A model generated the notes under the pieces. The model was not told the origin of the DNA. It did not search any database and saw only the letters and a list, made by a program, of their open reading frames with translations. A stretch of DNA of 64,000 nucleotides from Geofilum rhodophaeum (lineage in GTDB: Bacteria; Bacteroidota; Bacteroidia; Bacteroidales; Marinilabiliaceae). A program made the translations under genes and the position numbers. Location: contig NZ_MWUJ01000001.1 in the NCBI RefSeq assembly GCF_002210225.1, forward strand, positions 1 to 64,000. Direction: 5' to 3'. Every line of letters starts with the position of its first letter. Position 1 is the first letter of the stretch. Positions 24,839-33,800 of this stretch are shown here, in pieces.

Positions 24839-25281
24839 AAGGTCGTATTTTGAAGGTAAGCTTGCAGGGCATTGCGCCAGCGTACCGAGGCTTTCACATC
24901 GGTGCCGTTGGAGGAGACCGCTACACTCATATTGTCCTGCAAATAAATGGCCGGGGATATAAAATCTCCCTCAGCGGGGGCATCTGCCACAGTAACCAGT
25001 ATGGGTCGACCGGCTGCATCTGAAACCACCTGTTGGTTAACGCTGCGCACAGAGGTGGCGGCATACACCAGCAAGTGGCCGTCCAGATCGCCGTGCCGAT
25101 AAGGGCGCTCGTGCAGCGTTACCCAGGAGCGGCGACGTATGCCCTCGCAGATTTCGGGGGCCACCACATGTATGTTGCGCGTAAAGCGCTCGAGCGACTC
25201 CAGTTTGTGGAGGGCGACTTTCCCACCCCCTACAATGAGGAGGGACTGCCGATCGATGTTCAGATTAATGGGCAAATACAT
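24835..25281 (-). CDS. Precorrin-2 dehydrogenase (siroheme synthase N-terminal type)
   Basis: A 148-residue NAD-dependent enzyme that oxidises precorrin-2 to sirohydrochlorin. The Rossmann motif is in LLIVGGGKVALHKLESL near residue 15. The family blocks DLDGHLLVYAATSVRSVNQQV and GDFISPAIYLQDNMSVAVSSNGTDVKAS follow. It corresponds to the first domain of CysG or Met8 but lacks most of the dimerisation/ferrochelatase helical domain. Iron insertion may therefore depend on another protein or occur poorly here. It overlaps the methyltransferase gene (ATGA), and five bases separate it from the upstream DUF2061 gene. Confidence 0.88.
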   Translation of the reverse strand: MYLPINLNIDRQSLLIVGGGKVALHKLESLERFTRNIHVVAPEICEGIRRRSWVTLHERPYRHGDLDGHLLVYAATSVRSVNQQVVSDAAGRPILVTVADAPAEGDFISPAIYLQDNMSVAVSSNGTDVKASVRWRNALQAYLQNTTL

Positions 25282-25286
25282 AGACT

Positions 25287-25514
25287 TCAGATTTCGTATT
25301 CGGGCGCTTTTTTCTTGCCGTAGCTGATTTTATCCCATACCCGCTCGTGCCAGTAGTAAAGCAGGAGCTTGGAGACGATTTCGATGCCGCCGATGGAGGC
25401 AGCCACCAAAAACTCCCCGGTAAGAAAATAGGCCGCGGTCATGGTCAGCAGGGAGCCGGTCAGCCGGTACGACAGGGCTTTGAGAATACTGCGTTGACGT
25501 TGTTCGTTGCTCAT
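25287..25514 (-). CDS. DUF2061 small membrane protein
   Basis: A 75-residue protein with two short hydrophobic segments (SLLTMTAAYFLTG and FLVAASIGGIEIVSKLLLYYW). It matches DUF2061: RSILKALSYRLTGSLLTM and YYWHERVWDKISYGKK are characteristic. The family often sits in sulfate-assimilation operons, as here between cysI and the siroheme genes, but its function is unknown. Ten bases separate it from cysI. Confidence 0.85.
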   Translation of the reverse strand: MSNEQRQRSILKALSYRLTGSLLTMTAAYFLTGEFLVAASIGGIEIVSKLLLYYWHERVWDKISYGKKKAPEYEI

Positions 25515-25524
25515 AGTATCGGTT

Positions 25525-27228
25525 TTAGTAGCTGACGACAGCTTGTGAAGGGGCCACTATGCCCGCCCGTACCACAAAATCACCAAAGCGCTCTCCGGAC
25601 TCCCGCTCCTCGGCATAGAGACTTAACAGGGTCGAGAGTTCTTCAAGAATGGCTGTCTCATCGAGCATTTCCTTGTAGAGGGTATTGAGCCGCTCTCCGG
25701 CAAAACCGGCGCCCAGGTACAGGTTGTAGCGACCCAGACTCCTTCCAACGAGTCCGATCTCCCCCAAAAAGGGACGTCCACAACCGTTGGGACAGCCCGT
25801 CATCCGAATCAGGATGTCGTCGTGGGTCAGGTCGAGTTCGGCCATAATGGCTTCTATTTTGGTGTTGAGCGTGGGCAAATAGCGCTCCGCCTCGGCAAAG
25901 GCCAGCGAGCAGGTATTTAAGGCCACGCAGGCGATGGCGTTTTTCCGGATGCCCGATAATTGATCTTCCTGATCGACGCCGTACTTATGCAGGATTTTCT
26001 CGACCAACAGCTTATCGCCCTCCTCTATTTGTCCCAGCACCAAACCCTGATTTCCGGTGAGCCGGAAATCACAGACCTTGATGCGGGCCAAATCGCGCAA
26101 GGCGCTCTTGAGCTTATAGTTTCCTGCATCTCGCACCCGGCCGTGCTCCACAAAGAGGCCTAAAAACCATTTGTTGCGGACCGATTTGCGCCAGCCAAAT
26201 ACATCGCCGTTCTGCTCAAACTTATAGGGCCGGGCCGCTTCCAGTTGAATGCCGCTGCGGGTCTCCACCAGTTCCTTAAACACCGGTGTAGTCAAACGAT
26301 CGAGGGTGTACTTCAGGCGCGACAGCTTCCGGTTTTCGCGGTTGCCGTAATCGCGCTGCACCTTCACCACTTCCTCTATCACCTGCAAGGCTTGTTCTTT
26401 TGCTACGTAACCAATCACATCGGCCAGCCGGGGGTAGGTCTCCTCATTGCCAAAGGTCATGCCCATGCCACCGCCAATGGCCACATTAAACCCGACCAGC
26501 TTACCGTCCTCCTCAATGGCAATCAGCCCCAAATCGTTGGCAAAAACGTCGGTATCGTTGTAGGGCGGCACGGCCAGTGCAATCTTGAACTTACGCGGCA
26601 GGTACAACTTTCCCAGAATGGGCTCCTCGTCCACCTTGCCCTCCGTAAGCAGCTTCTTATCGAGCCAAATTTCGTGGTAGGCCGTAGTTTTGGGCAAAAG
26701 ATGGTCGCTGATGGTCTGCGCAAAAGCCGCCACCTCGCTCACCAATGGGGAAAGTCCCTCGTTCGAAGTGGCCATTACATTTCGGTTGACGTCGCCACAG
26801 GCGGCAATGGTATCCATCAGGGTGGCGTTAATGCCCTGGAGGGTCGATTTTAAGTTGCGCTTAAGCACCCCGTGCCATTGAAAGGCCTGCCGGGTAGTCA
26901 GCTTCAGCGTGCCGTTGGCGTACTTATCGGCCAGACGGTCGAACACCAACCACTGATCGGCCGTAGCCAGTCCCGCCGGCACCCGTGCCCTAATCATAAA
27001 ACTGTACAAGGGCTCCAGCTTTTGCTTTTTTCGCTCGGCATCCAGATCGCGATCGGTCTGCTGATAACTGCCGTGAAACTTAATCAGCTGGGTATCGTCG
27101 GCCGCAATGGCTCCGGAGGTCTCGTCGGCCAGCGACGCCACGATGCCTCCCCTTAAAAAGTTGCTTTTGCTTTTGATGTGTTCCACCGGCGAGGGGGTCC
27201 ACTTTATTGGTTCAGGTAGTTTTGTCAT
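25525..27228 (-). CDS. cysI: NADPH-dependent sulfite reductase, hemoprotein beta subunit
   Basis: A 567-residue siroheme/4Fe-4S enzyme reducing sulfite to sulfide with six electrons from the flavoprotein CysJ. The cluster ligands are C-x5-C in ACVALNTCSLA and C-x3-C in MTGCPNGCGRP near the C-terminus; siroheme shares the last cysteine. The two ferredoxin-like half domains are visible as ARVPAGLATADQWLVFDRLADKY, LTTRQAFQWHGV and the second copy around LRDLARIKVCDFRLTGNQGLVLG. Length is that of the E. coli enzyme. It lies 36 bp after cysJ in the same operon, with siroheme synthesis genes behind it. Confidence 0.96.
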   Translation of the reverse strand: MTKLPEPIKWTPSPVEHIKSKSNFLRGGIVASLADETSGAIAADDTQLIKFHGSYQQTDRDLDAERKKQKLEPLYSFMIRARVPAGLATADQWLVFDRLADKYANGTLKLTTRQAFQWHGVLKRNLKSTLQGINATLMDTIAACGDVNRNVMATSNEGLSPLVSEVAAFAQTISDHLLPKTTAYHEIWLDKKLLTEGKVDEEPILGKLYLPRKFKIALAVPPYNDTDVFANDLGLIAIEEDGKLVGFNVAIGGGMGMTFGNEETYPRLADVIGYVAKEQALQVIEEVVKVQRDYGNRENRKLSRLKYTLDRLTTPVFKELVETRSGIQLEAARPYKFEQNGDVFGWRKSVRNKWFLGLFVEHGRVRDAGNYKLKSALRDLARIKVCDFRLTGNQGLVLGQIEEGDKLLVEKILHKYGVDQEDQLSGIRKNAIACVALNTCSLAFAEAERYLPTLNTKIEAIMAELDLTHDDILIRMTGCPNGCGRPFLGEIGLVGRSLGRYNLYLGAGFAGERLNTLYKEMLDETAILEELSTLLSLYAEERESGERFGDFVVRAGIVAPSQAVVSY

Positions 27229-27264
27229 TTCAGTTGCTTTGTTGGTAATGGATGGACCATAGGG

Positions 27265-29109
27265 TTAATACACGTCTTCCTGGTAGCGCTTTTCCTTGCG
27301 CAGGCGGGCCAGGTAGGCCTCACTTTCTTCGCGCGACAGCTTGCCTTCAATCTGTAGGATGTCGAGCAGGGCCTTGCGCACATCGCCGGCCATGCGCTTC
27401 ATATCGCCACAGACATAAAAGTGGGCACCTTCGCTGAGCCACTTAAACAAGTCCTTGCCCTGGCGCTTCATGCGATGCTGCACATAGCGCTTCTCCTCCT
27501 GGTCGCGCGAAAAGGCTACATCCAAGCGGGTCAGCAAGCCACTTTTGCGGTATTTCAGCCATTCGGACTGGTACAAGAAATCGGTGGTAAAGTGCTGGTC
27601 GCCAAAAAAGAGCCAGTTTTTACCCTTGCTTCCATGGGCCGAACGGTGTTGCAAAAAGCCCCGGAAGGGCGCTATGCCGGTGCCTGCACCCACCATAATG
27701 ATGGCGGTATCGTCGTTGGCAGGCAGCTTAAATTGATTGTTGGGTTTCACCTTTACCTTCAGGCGCCCATCCTCGGGCAGCCGGTCGGCCAAAAAAGTGG
27801 AACACACGCCCCCTCTTTCGCGCTCGTCCTTTTGATAGCGCACGGCCCCTACGGTCAGGTGAATTTCGTCGCCGACTTCGGCGGGACTCGAGGCTATGGA
27901 GTAGGCGCGTGGCGGCAGGTAGCGGAGGACCGACAGCAATTGTTCGGCATCCAGTTGAAGGGGATGCTTCTTTAAAAGGTCGAGCACGTCGCTGCCGTAC
28001 ATAAAGGCGCCCAATTGTTCGGGGTCTTCGAGCAGTTGGTTAAGGGCCGATTCAGGCTGCAGGGCGGCGTATTTGCGGACCACCGGCGCCGTGAGCACCG
28101 TCAGTTCGTAATGATGCCGCAGGGCCTCTTCGAGGGAGTAAGTCTTCCCCCGCACCTCCACCTGCTGTGTCCCGTCGAGTCCGCTCTGCGCCAATATGGC
28201 GGCAACCAACCGGGGGTCGTTGTTGGCAAAAACCTCTAGGGCGTCGCCGGGCTGGTAGACCAGTCCCGTCTTATCGGTGGCCAGCTCGAGGTGCCAGGTT
28301 TCTTTTTCGGAGCCGCGTCCGTTGAGTTGAATGCGTTCCAGCACCTCTACCTCTACCGGCTGGTTGGAGGAGAACGCTGCACCGGGGGCGGGACCGCCGG
28401 CAGCGGGAGCTGCCTGGGGCGACTGCCCCCCGGCAGGCGCGCCTGCAAACGAGTCAATCACCGCAGGTAAAAGGTCGGGCAGCTCATTCTCGAAATCGGT
28501 ATCCAGGGCAGCCACCTCCCGCAGCGACTTTGCGCCCAGCTTCTTAAAGAAGTCGGCAAAGTCGTGGCCCGTCTTACAAAAGTGCTTATAGGAACTGTCG
28601 CCCAGGGCAATAACGGCAAAGGACAAGCCGCTTAAATCAAAACCCCTTCCGGCCGCCAGCTTCTCGTGCAATTCCTGGGCGGCCAGGGGAGGCTCTCCTT
28701 CGCCGTGGGTGGAGACCACCACCAAGACCTGCTCCTCTTCCTTCAGAAAACGGGCGTTGTATTCTTCCATGTTCTTGACCTTTACACTAAGGCCTTTGCG
28801 CTCGGCTTCCTTTTGTGCCAGTCGCGCTGTTTTCTCGGAATTGCCGGAATGGGAGCCAAACAAGATGGTCAGACTCCTGGCTTTGCTTTCAGCGGCCGGG
28901 GCCTCCTGGCGCTCGCTCTGCTCACTGCCCTGCGTCAGGGCGCCGGGCTCTATAATGGGGTCGCTGTAGTGCTCCTGCACCGCCGGGGCAAAATCTATGG
29001 CGGCAGAAATGTAGCCCCCCAGCCAAAGCAACTGTTCGCGGTTCATGCGCGAAAGTACCCGCTGCAGTTCGCTGCGCTCTTCGGGTTTAAATAATTGATT
29101 GTCGGACAT
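27265..29109 (-). CDS. cysJ: NADPH-dependent sulfite reductase, flavoprotein alpha subunit
   Basis: A 614-residue diflavin reductase. The FMN flavodoxin domain covers about residues 75-210 (LTILFGSHSGNSEKTARLA, STHGEGEPP, ALGDSSYKHFC). An Ala/Pro/Gly-rich linker of about 35 residues follows (QSPQAAPAAGGPAPGAA). The FAD/NADPH ferredoxin-reductase part carries RAYSIASSP, GGVCSTFLADRL, GAGTGIAPFRGFLQ and the C-terminal KRYQEDVY. It passes electrons from NADPH to CysI. The start MSDNQLF is chosen because the longer frame adds only non-family residues. It is the first gene of the cysJ-cysI-DUF2061-siroheme operon. Confidence 0.96.
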   Translation of the reverse strand: MSDNQLFKPEERSELQRVLSRMNREQLLWLGGYISAAIDFAPAVQEHYSDPIIEPGALTQGSEQSERQEAPAAESKARSLTILFGSHSGNSEKTARLAQKEAERKGLSVKVKNMEEYNARFLKEEEQVLVVVSTHGEGEPPLAAQELHEKLAAGRGFDLSGLSFAVIALGDSSYKHFCKTGHDFADFFKKLGAKSLREVAALDTDFENELPDLLPAVIDSFAGAPAGGQSPQAAPAAGGPAPGAAFSSNQPVEVEVLERIQLNGRGSEKETWHLELATDKTGLVYQPGDALEVFANNDPRLVAAILAQSGLDGTQQVEVRGKTYSLEEALRHHYELTVLTAPVVRKYAALQPESALNQLLEDPEQLGAFMYGSDVLDLLKKHPLQLDAEQLLSVLRYLPPRAYSIASSPAEVGDEIHLTVGAVRYQKDERERGGVCSTFLADRLPEDGRLKVKVKPNNQFKLPANDDTAIIMVGAGTGIAPFRGFLQHRSAHGSKGKNWLFFGDQHFTTDFLYQSEWLKYRKSGLLTRLDVAFSRDQEEKRYVQHRMKRQGKDLFKWLSEGAHFYVCGDMKRMAGDVRKALLDILQIEGKLSREESEAYLARLRKEKRYQEDVY

Positions 29110-29208
29110 GCAAAATATCGGTTTGGGCAAATCATACTATTTTCATATAACTATGTATATGATTTCATACATGTTTGCAAGGCTTTGCGTAATATCTTTA
29201 GTGAATAC

Positions 29209-29265
29209 AAAGGGGAAACAAAATCGACGTCCGCAAGCGGACCGCAGGATTGTTTCCCCCTTTTT
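29209..29265 (-). terminator. Nested hairpin between cysK and cysJ
   Basis: An outer stem (AAAGGGGAAACA pairing with TGTTTCCCCCTTT) encloses an inner perfect hairpin GTCCGCAAGCGGAC at 29229-29242. It lies about 30 bp after the cysK stop and 100 bp before the cysJ start, both minus strand. It may end the Rrf2-cysK transcript or attenuate read-through into cysJI. Confidence 0.6.
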
Positions 29266-29291
29266 ATCTGCAATCGACCAATAAAATGGCT

Positions 29292-30215
29292 TTAGTCGAT
29301 GTTGTAAGAGCTCAGGTAACGCTCTCCGGTGTCGGGCAAGAGTACCACTACACGCTTGCCTTTATTTTCAGCTCGCTGAGCCACTTCAATGGCGGCCTTA
29401 AGTGCTGCACCCGAGGAGTAACCACACAAGATGCCTTCCTGGGTTGCAGCCAGGTGGGCGGTTTCAATGGCGTCCTCGTTGCTCACCTTAATCACCTCAT
29501 CGTAAACACTGGTATTGAGCACGTCGGGTACAAAACCGGCACCGATGCCCTGAATTTTATGTGGACCGGGTTGACCGCCGGAAAGGACGGGACTGGCCTC
29601 GGGTTCTACGGCAATGATTTTCACATTGGGGTTGCGCTGCTTTAAAACTTCACCCACTCCGGTAATGGTACCGCCGGTACCAATGCCGCTCACAAACACA
29701 TCTACCTTTCCGTCGGTATCGTTCCATATCTCCTCGGCAGTAGTAGTGCGATGCACCTCGGGGTTGGCCGGGTTTTTAAACTGCTGGGGAATAAAGGAGT
29801 TGGGATTCTCCGCTGCAATTTCCACAGCCTTGGCAATGGCGGCCTTCATGCCCCCTGCGGCGGGGGTCAACACCAACTCGGCGCCAAATTTCTTCAGCAG
29901 TTTGCGACGCTCAATGCTCATACTCTCAGGCATGGTCAAGATCAGCTTGTAACCCTTTACGGCGGCCACAAAAGCCAGTCCCACCCCGGTGTTGCCACTC
30001 GTAGGCTCCACAATGATGCTGTCTTTAGTAAGTATGCCCTTGCGTTCGGCATCTTCAATCATATTCAGGGCAATCCGGTCTTTCACCGATCCGGCAGGAT
30101 TGAAAAACTCCAGTTTGGCCACCAGTTCGGCAGCATCTTCCTTAACCAGACGGTTGATTTTTACCAGTGGGGTCTTACCCACCAAGTCGGTAATGTTCTG
30201 TGCAATTTTTGTCAT
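29292..30215 (-). CDS. cysK: Cysteine synthase (O-acetylserine sulfhydrylase)
   Basis: A 307-residue PLP enzyme that joins sulfide with O-acetylserine to make cysteine. NPAGSVKDR carries the PLP lysine (Lys45). [13 protein letters not shown] is the phosphate and substrate loop, [16 protein letters not shown] follows, and the C-terminal [11 protein letters not shown] contains the PLP pyridine serine. Length is standard. It follows the Rrf2 regulator gene by 12 bp, so the two share a transcript, and it precedes cysJI after a hairpin. Confidence 0.96.
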   Translation of the reverse strand: MTKIAQNITDLVGKTPLVKINRLVKEDAAELVAKLEFFNPAGSVKDRIALNMIEDAERKGILTKDSIIVEPTSGNTGVGLAFVAAVKGYKLILTMPESMSIERRKLLKKFGAELVLTPAAGGMKAAIAKAVEIAAENPNSFIPQQFKNPANPEVHRTTTAEEIWNDTDGKVDVFVSGIGTGGTITGVGEVLKQRNPNVKIIAVEPEASPVLSGGQPGPHKIQGIGAGFVPDVLNTSVYDEVIKVSNEDAIETAHLAATQEGILCGYSSGAALKAAIEVAQRAENKGKRVVVLLPDTGERYLSSYNID

Positions 30216-30227
30216 GGCGTTACTATT

Positions 30228-30650
30228 TTAGATGTAATACATTAATTTGTCGGCACTCTCGTAATACTTCTTTTGGATGGCGGCGAGACTAAGTCCCTCG
30301 AGTTCTTCCCAAAAACGGGTCAGCACCTCATCCAGGGTGGTTTCAACCACCTGACCGGTTAATTCCCCACTTTTTTTGGCGGATTTGGTTGCGGGTCCCT
30401 CCAGGGCCTGAACCACCTGCCCCAAGGTTACAGCCTCGGCTTCGCGACTCAGGCGGTAGCCTCCACCGGCTCCTCGCTTGACTTCCAGTATCCCGTGCTT
30501 CTTAAGACTCACGGCAATGCCTTCAAGAAACTTGTGGGGAATCTCACAGGACAAGGCGGCCCTTTGAATGTCGGTGTATTCCTCCGTATCCACATCCAAA
30601 AAGAGGAGGAATTGTAAACCGTACTTTATTTTGTTTGAGAATCGAAGCAT
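30228..30650 (-). CDS. Rrf2-family regulator, CymR-like, upstream of cysK
   Basis: A 140-residue winged-helix regulator: MLRFSNKIKYGLQFLLFLDV, then the helix-turn-helix around AALSCEIPHKFLEGIAVSLKKHGILEVKRGAGGGYRLSREAEAVTLGQVVQAL. It lacks the three Fe-S cysteines, like CymR and unlike IscR. In Firmicutes CymR binds the cysteine synthase CysK as a sensor of cysteine and represses sulfur genes. Here the regulator gene lies directly upstream of cysK in one operon, which suggests the same pairing; that is inference. A perfect inverted repeat around its own promoter suggests autoregulation. Confidence 0.85.
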   Translation of the reverse strand: MLRFSNKIKYGLQFLLFLDVDTEEYTDIQRAALSCEIPHKFLEGIAVSLKKHGILEVKRGAGGGYRLSREAEAVTLGQVVQALEGPATKSAKKSGELTGQVVETTLDEVLTRFWEELEGLSLAAIQKKYYESADKLMYYI

Positions 30651-30651
30651 T

Positions 30652-30697
30652 TTTGTATGATTTTGTATTGCAAATATAACGCGGGTTTTCATACAAA
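30652..30697 (-). promoter_or_regulatory. Promoter and candidate operator of the Rrf2-cysK operon
   Basis: TTTGTATGA at 30652-30660 and its exact reverse complement TCATACAAA at 30689-30697 bracket a -7 box TATATTTG (30671-30678 read on the minus strand). The right arm also supplies a TTTG at a slightly short -33 distance. A repressor bound across both arms would block this promoter. Short GTATGA-type motifs also occur upstream of cysJ (about 29125-29172). Confidence 0.6.
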
Positions 30698-30765
30698 GTT
30701 TAAAAAAAACAGACAATACGCATATCTTTTATATAGGATTTAAGGGATTTGCGGCGCGCAGAAAA

Positions 30766-30796
30766 CTGAAAACCCGCTGGTGTGGCGGGTTTTCAG
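30766..30796 (-). terminator. Rho-independent terminator of the GH43/GH5-GH43 transcript
   Basis: A 12-bp perfect stem CTGAAAACCCGC / GCGGGTTTTCAG with a 7-nt loop, followed by TTTTCT on the minus strand, about 45 bp after the stop of the chimeric GH5-GH43 gene. Confidence 0.75.
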
Positions 30797-30841
30797 TCAA
30801 GCAAACCAAATACAAACTAATTCACACTTAAACAATATGGA

Positions 30842-33800
30842 TTAGTTGTTTTTATAAACTTTTTCATAGCCGTGCACCCTGTTTCCGACCAGGTACAAAC
30901 CGGAAGGCAAAGCCTCAAGAGCTGCGCCTCTAAGCACCTTCTCGCGCAATAAAATGCCGGTAAGACTAAATACATCTACCTCATCGGTAGGTTTTTGGGG
31001 AACCAGCTCAGCATCGTGCAAGCCCACAGGCAGGAGATCGTCGCTGTTCGACAGGTAAACCTCATCGATAACGATGGGGCTGCCACCGAGCGACCAGAAA
31101 CCGATAATGCTTAGGGTGGCGGGATTGGCCTTGACCTGCTGACCATCCACGGTTTTAAACATGGCCTGCAAATCGACCACCACCTGGGTGGCTGAGCCAA
31201 CCGAGTACTCCACCGCCGGGGCCCAGTAACTGCCCTGATCAAAAAGACGAAAAGAAGCATTACCACCCGCCGGCTCCTGCAAGTTCACCACCAGATAACG
31301 GTAGCCGGATAAGTCCACCCCATTGTCGTACTGCCATCCCCCAAAGCCATACTGACCGGTAATCAGGGTGCCGGTTTCGGCATCAAAGGAACCGTTCTCC
31401 CAGATGGAGGGGTTCAGAAGCCCCTCAACCAATGGGAAAACAGAAGAGCGGACCTCCATCTCAAGTGCATGTGTGCCCCCAAGGGGGCCTTCGTAGTTAA
31501 TTTGAAACAGAGAACGCCCTGGGCCCCTGGCCAGTAACATGCCGTTTTGCAGAGCAATTGTACCAGGATTGGAATTTTGGATTTCGGCCTCAGCAGCAAT
31601 GTTGCGCACGCTGCCGTCGGCAAACTCTGCAAAGACCTCAAAGCTTTTGCTGGTTCCCATCAACATTTCCAGATGCTCCGCCGGAGTAAAGATCTGCACC
31701 ACCGTTAAAGCCTCCTCGCTGTAGCCCACAAAATCGGGATCGTAAAACAAATCTTCGTAAAAAGACTCCTCCGTACTGAACCAATCGATATCGACATAGC
31801 CACCCAAATCGCTTGTGGCGTAGGAGAACAGGCCAAACTTGTTGCCGGTAAAAACCGAGAGATTGAAGGCCATATCCAGCTCCTCGCCCAAAGGCAGGAA
31901 GCTTTGGTTGTCGAGACTGTAATAAAAGCGGGCCTTATCGGCACCAAAAGCAGTTACGGCACGCAAATAAACAACATCCTGTTCAAGAGCCGGCCCTTGG
32001 GTAATGGTCCCGTTCATATCAAAAAACAAATGCTTGTCGCCCGAGCCGGCTTCTACCCCTATGGCGGCATAAGGATCCTGGAACACAGCCAACCCGGCAC
32101 GATCGCCCGACTCCATCCCCGAAACGTCCATTTTAATGGTTCCGTAACTTTCACTCCCGCTCTCATGATAGCCAAAAATGCGCTGGGTAAGGGTGTTGCG
32201 GGCCTGCCACAAATCGTCGCTCACACTGGCGGTGTACAAGCGCAAGTGCCCGGGGCGATCAAAGAGCGAATACTTGTCTGGATCGGGATAGTGATTCCAG
32301 CCCCATTGCATACCCAACCTGTAGGCGCGAAAGGGATCGTTAGTAGGCAGCACTTTAACCGGGTGCGAACGCCCCACATCGGGCTTGCTATAAACCGCAA
32401 CTCCTTTGCCGTCCACCCCAATCTCGGGCCAGCCATCCACCCAATTCACCGGCTGTAAATTCGGCAGCCGTCCAATGGCCCCACGATCATAAAACATAAG
32501 GGTCCACCACTCCCCGGTTTGGGTCTCAATGAGGGCGCCTTGGTGAATATTCTGATCGTCGAGAAGGACTTTTTCTTCGTAGGGCCCCTGGATGTTGGTC
32601 GACCGAAAAGCGACCTGTGAGGCGGGCCAGCCACCGTAGGTGGCATAAATGTAATAGTAATCTCCAATCTTATAAACGTGACTGCCTTCAAGTCCGCTTT
32701 CTGCACGTTCCACCAGAACCACATCGCTGCCTATGGGCGCAAAGTTCTGATCCAACTCAGTCAGCTTAAGGGTGTTGATGCCATGCACCACATAGGTCTT
32801 ACCATCCTCATCAAAAAACAGACCCGGATCATAGAAACCGCGAGGCAAACGGGTTGTCGTCCATTCTTTTTCCGGATCAGCAGCTGTTAAGAGGTAGCCG
32901 CCGTCGTCAAGCGTATTGAAAAGCAAATAAAAAGTGCCGTTGTTGTAACGCAGACTGGTGGCCCATTGACCCCGGCCATAACGGTTCTCACCATTCAACA
33001 AAGAATAGGCATCATCGCCGCTGATGCGTTCGAGGGGATGGGCACAATACTCCCAGTTGACCAAATCGTAGGATTTCAAAAGGGTGGCACCGGGAAAGAC
33101 ATGCATGGTGGTGGATACCATGTAATAGACATCTCCGACGCGAATCACATCCGGGTCAGGAAAGTCGGCATAAACGACAGGATTGGTATAGCTGCCATCG
33201 CCGTTGTCGCTTTGCGATTGCTTTTCAAACTCGGGCCGTGGATAGTGTTCCAGCGCATAGTCCTGGTACCAATGGTACACGGGCCAGGGGCAAGCCTCCG
33301 GATCGTTCAGAAAGGTATAGGGCTCCCCCGGTGCTGGGGCCTCACCGGTAAACCGGGCCAGCAAATGGGCATCGGTAAACAACAACCAGCTGGCGTTACC
33401 GGCCTCGTCCATAATGCGTTTAAAATTGGCACCAAAACCTTCTCCACCTGCCGTTCCGGTAATCCCCTTGCCCCAGGACGAATTGTATTTTTCCGGTGCC
33501 CAGTCCATTTCGGTTATAACAATGGGTGCGATATCGGCAATGGGCTTTACCTGCTCCTCCCACTCTGCTTTAAAAACCTCGTAACCGTTGGCGCTGCCAA
33601 ACCAGCCGGGATAAAGGTGCACGGCGTAGCCAATATTGGGCCCCTCGATGGGATTTACGGCATAGCCTTTGTAATGAGCCTGGTAACCCGATCCGGGTAT
33701 CCACAGCACACTGTGAAAACCGTTGCTGCGTATGCGGTTAACGATGGGCTGAAAAATCTCTTTGAGCACATCGAAGTGCGCCTGGGTATTGGCCCCAACC

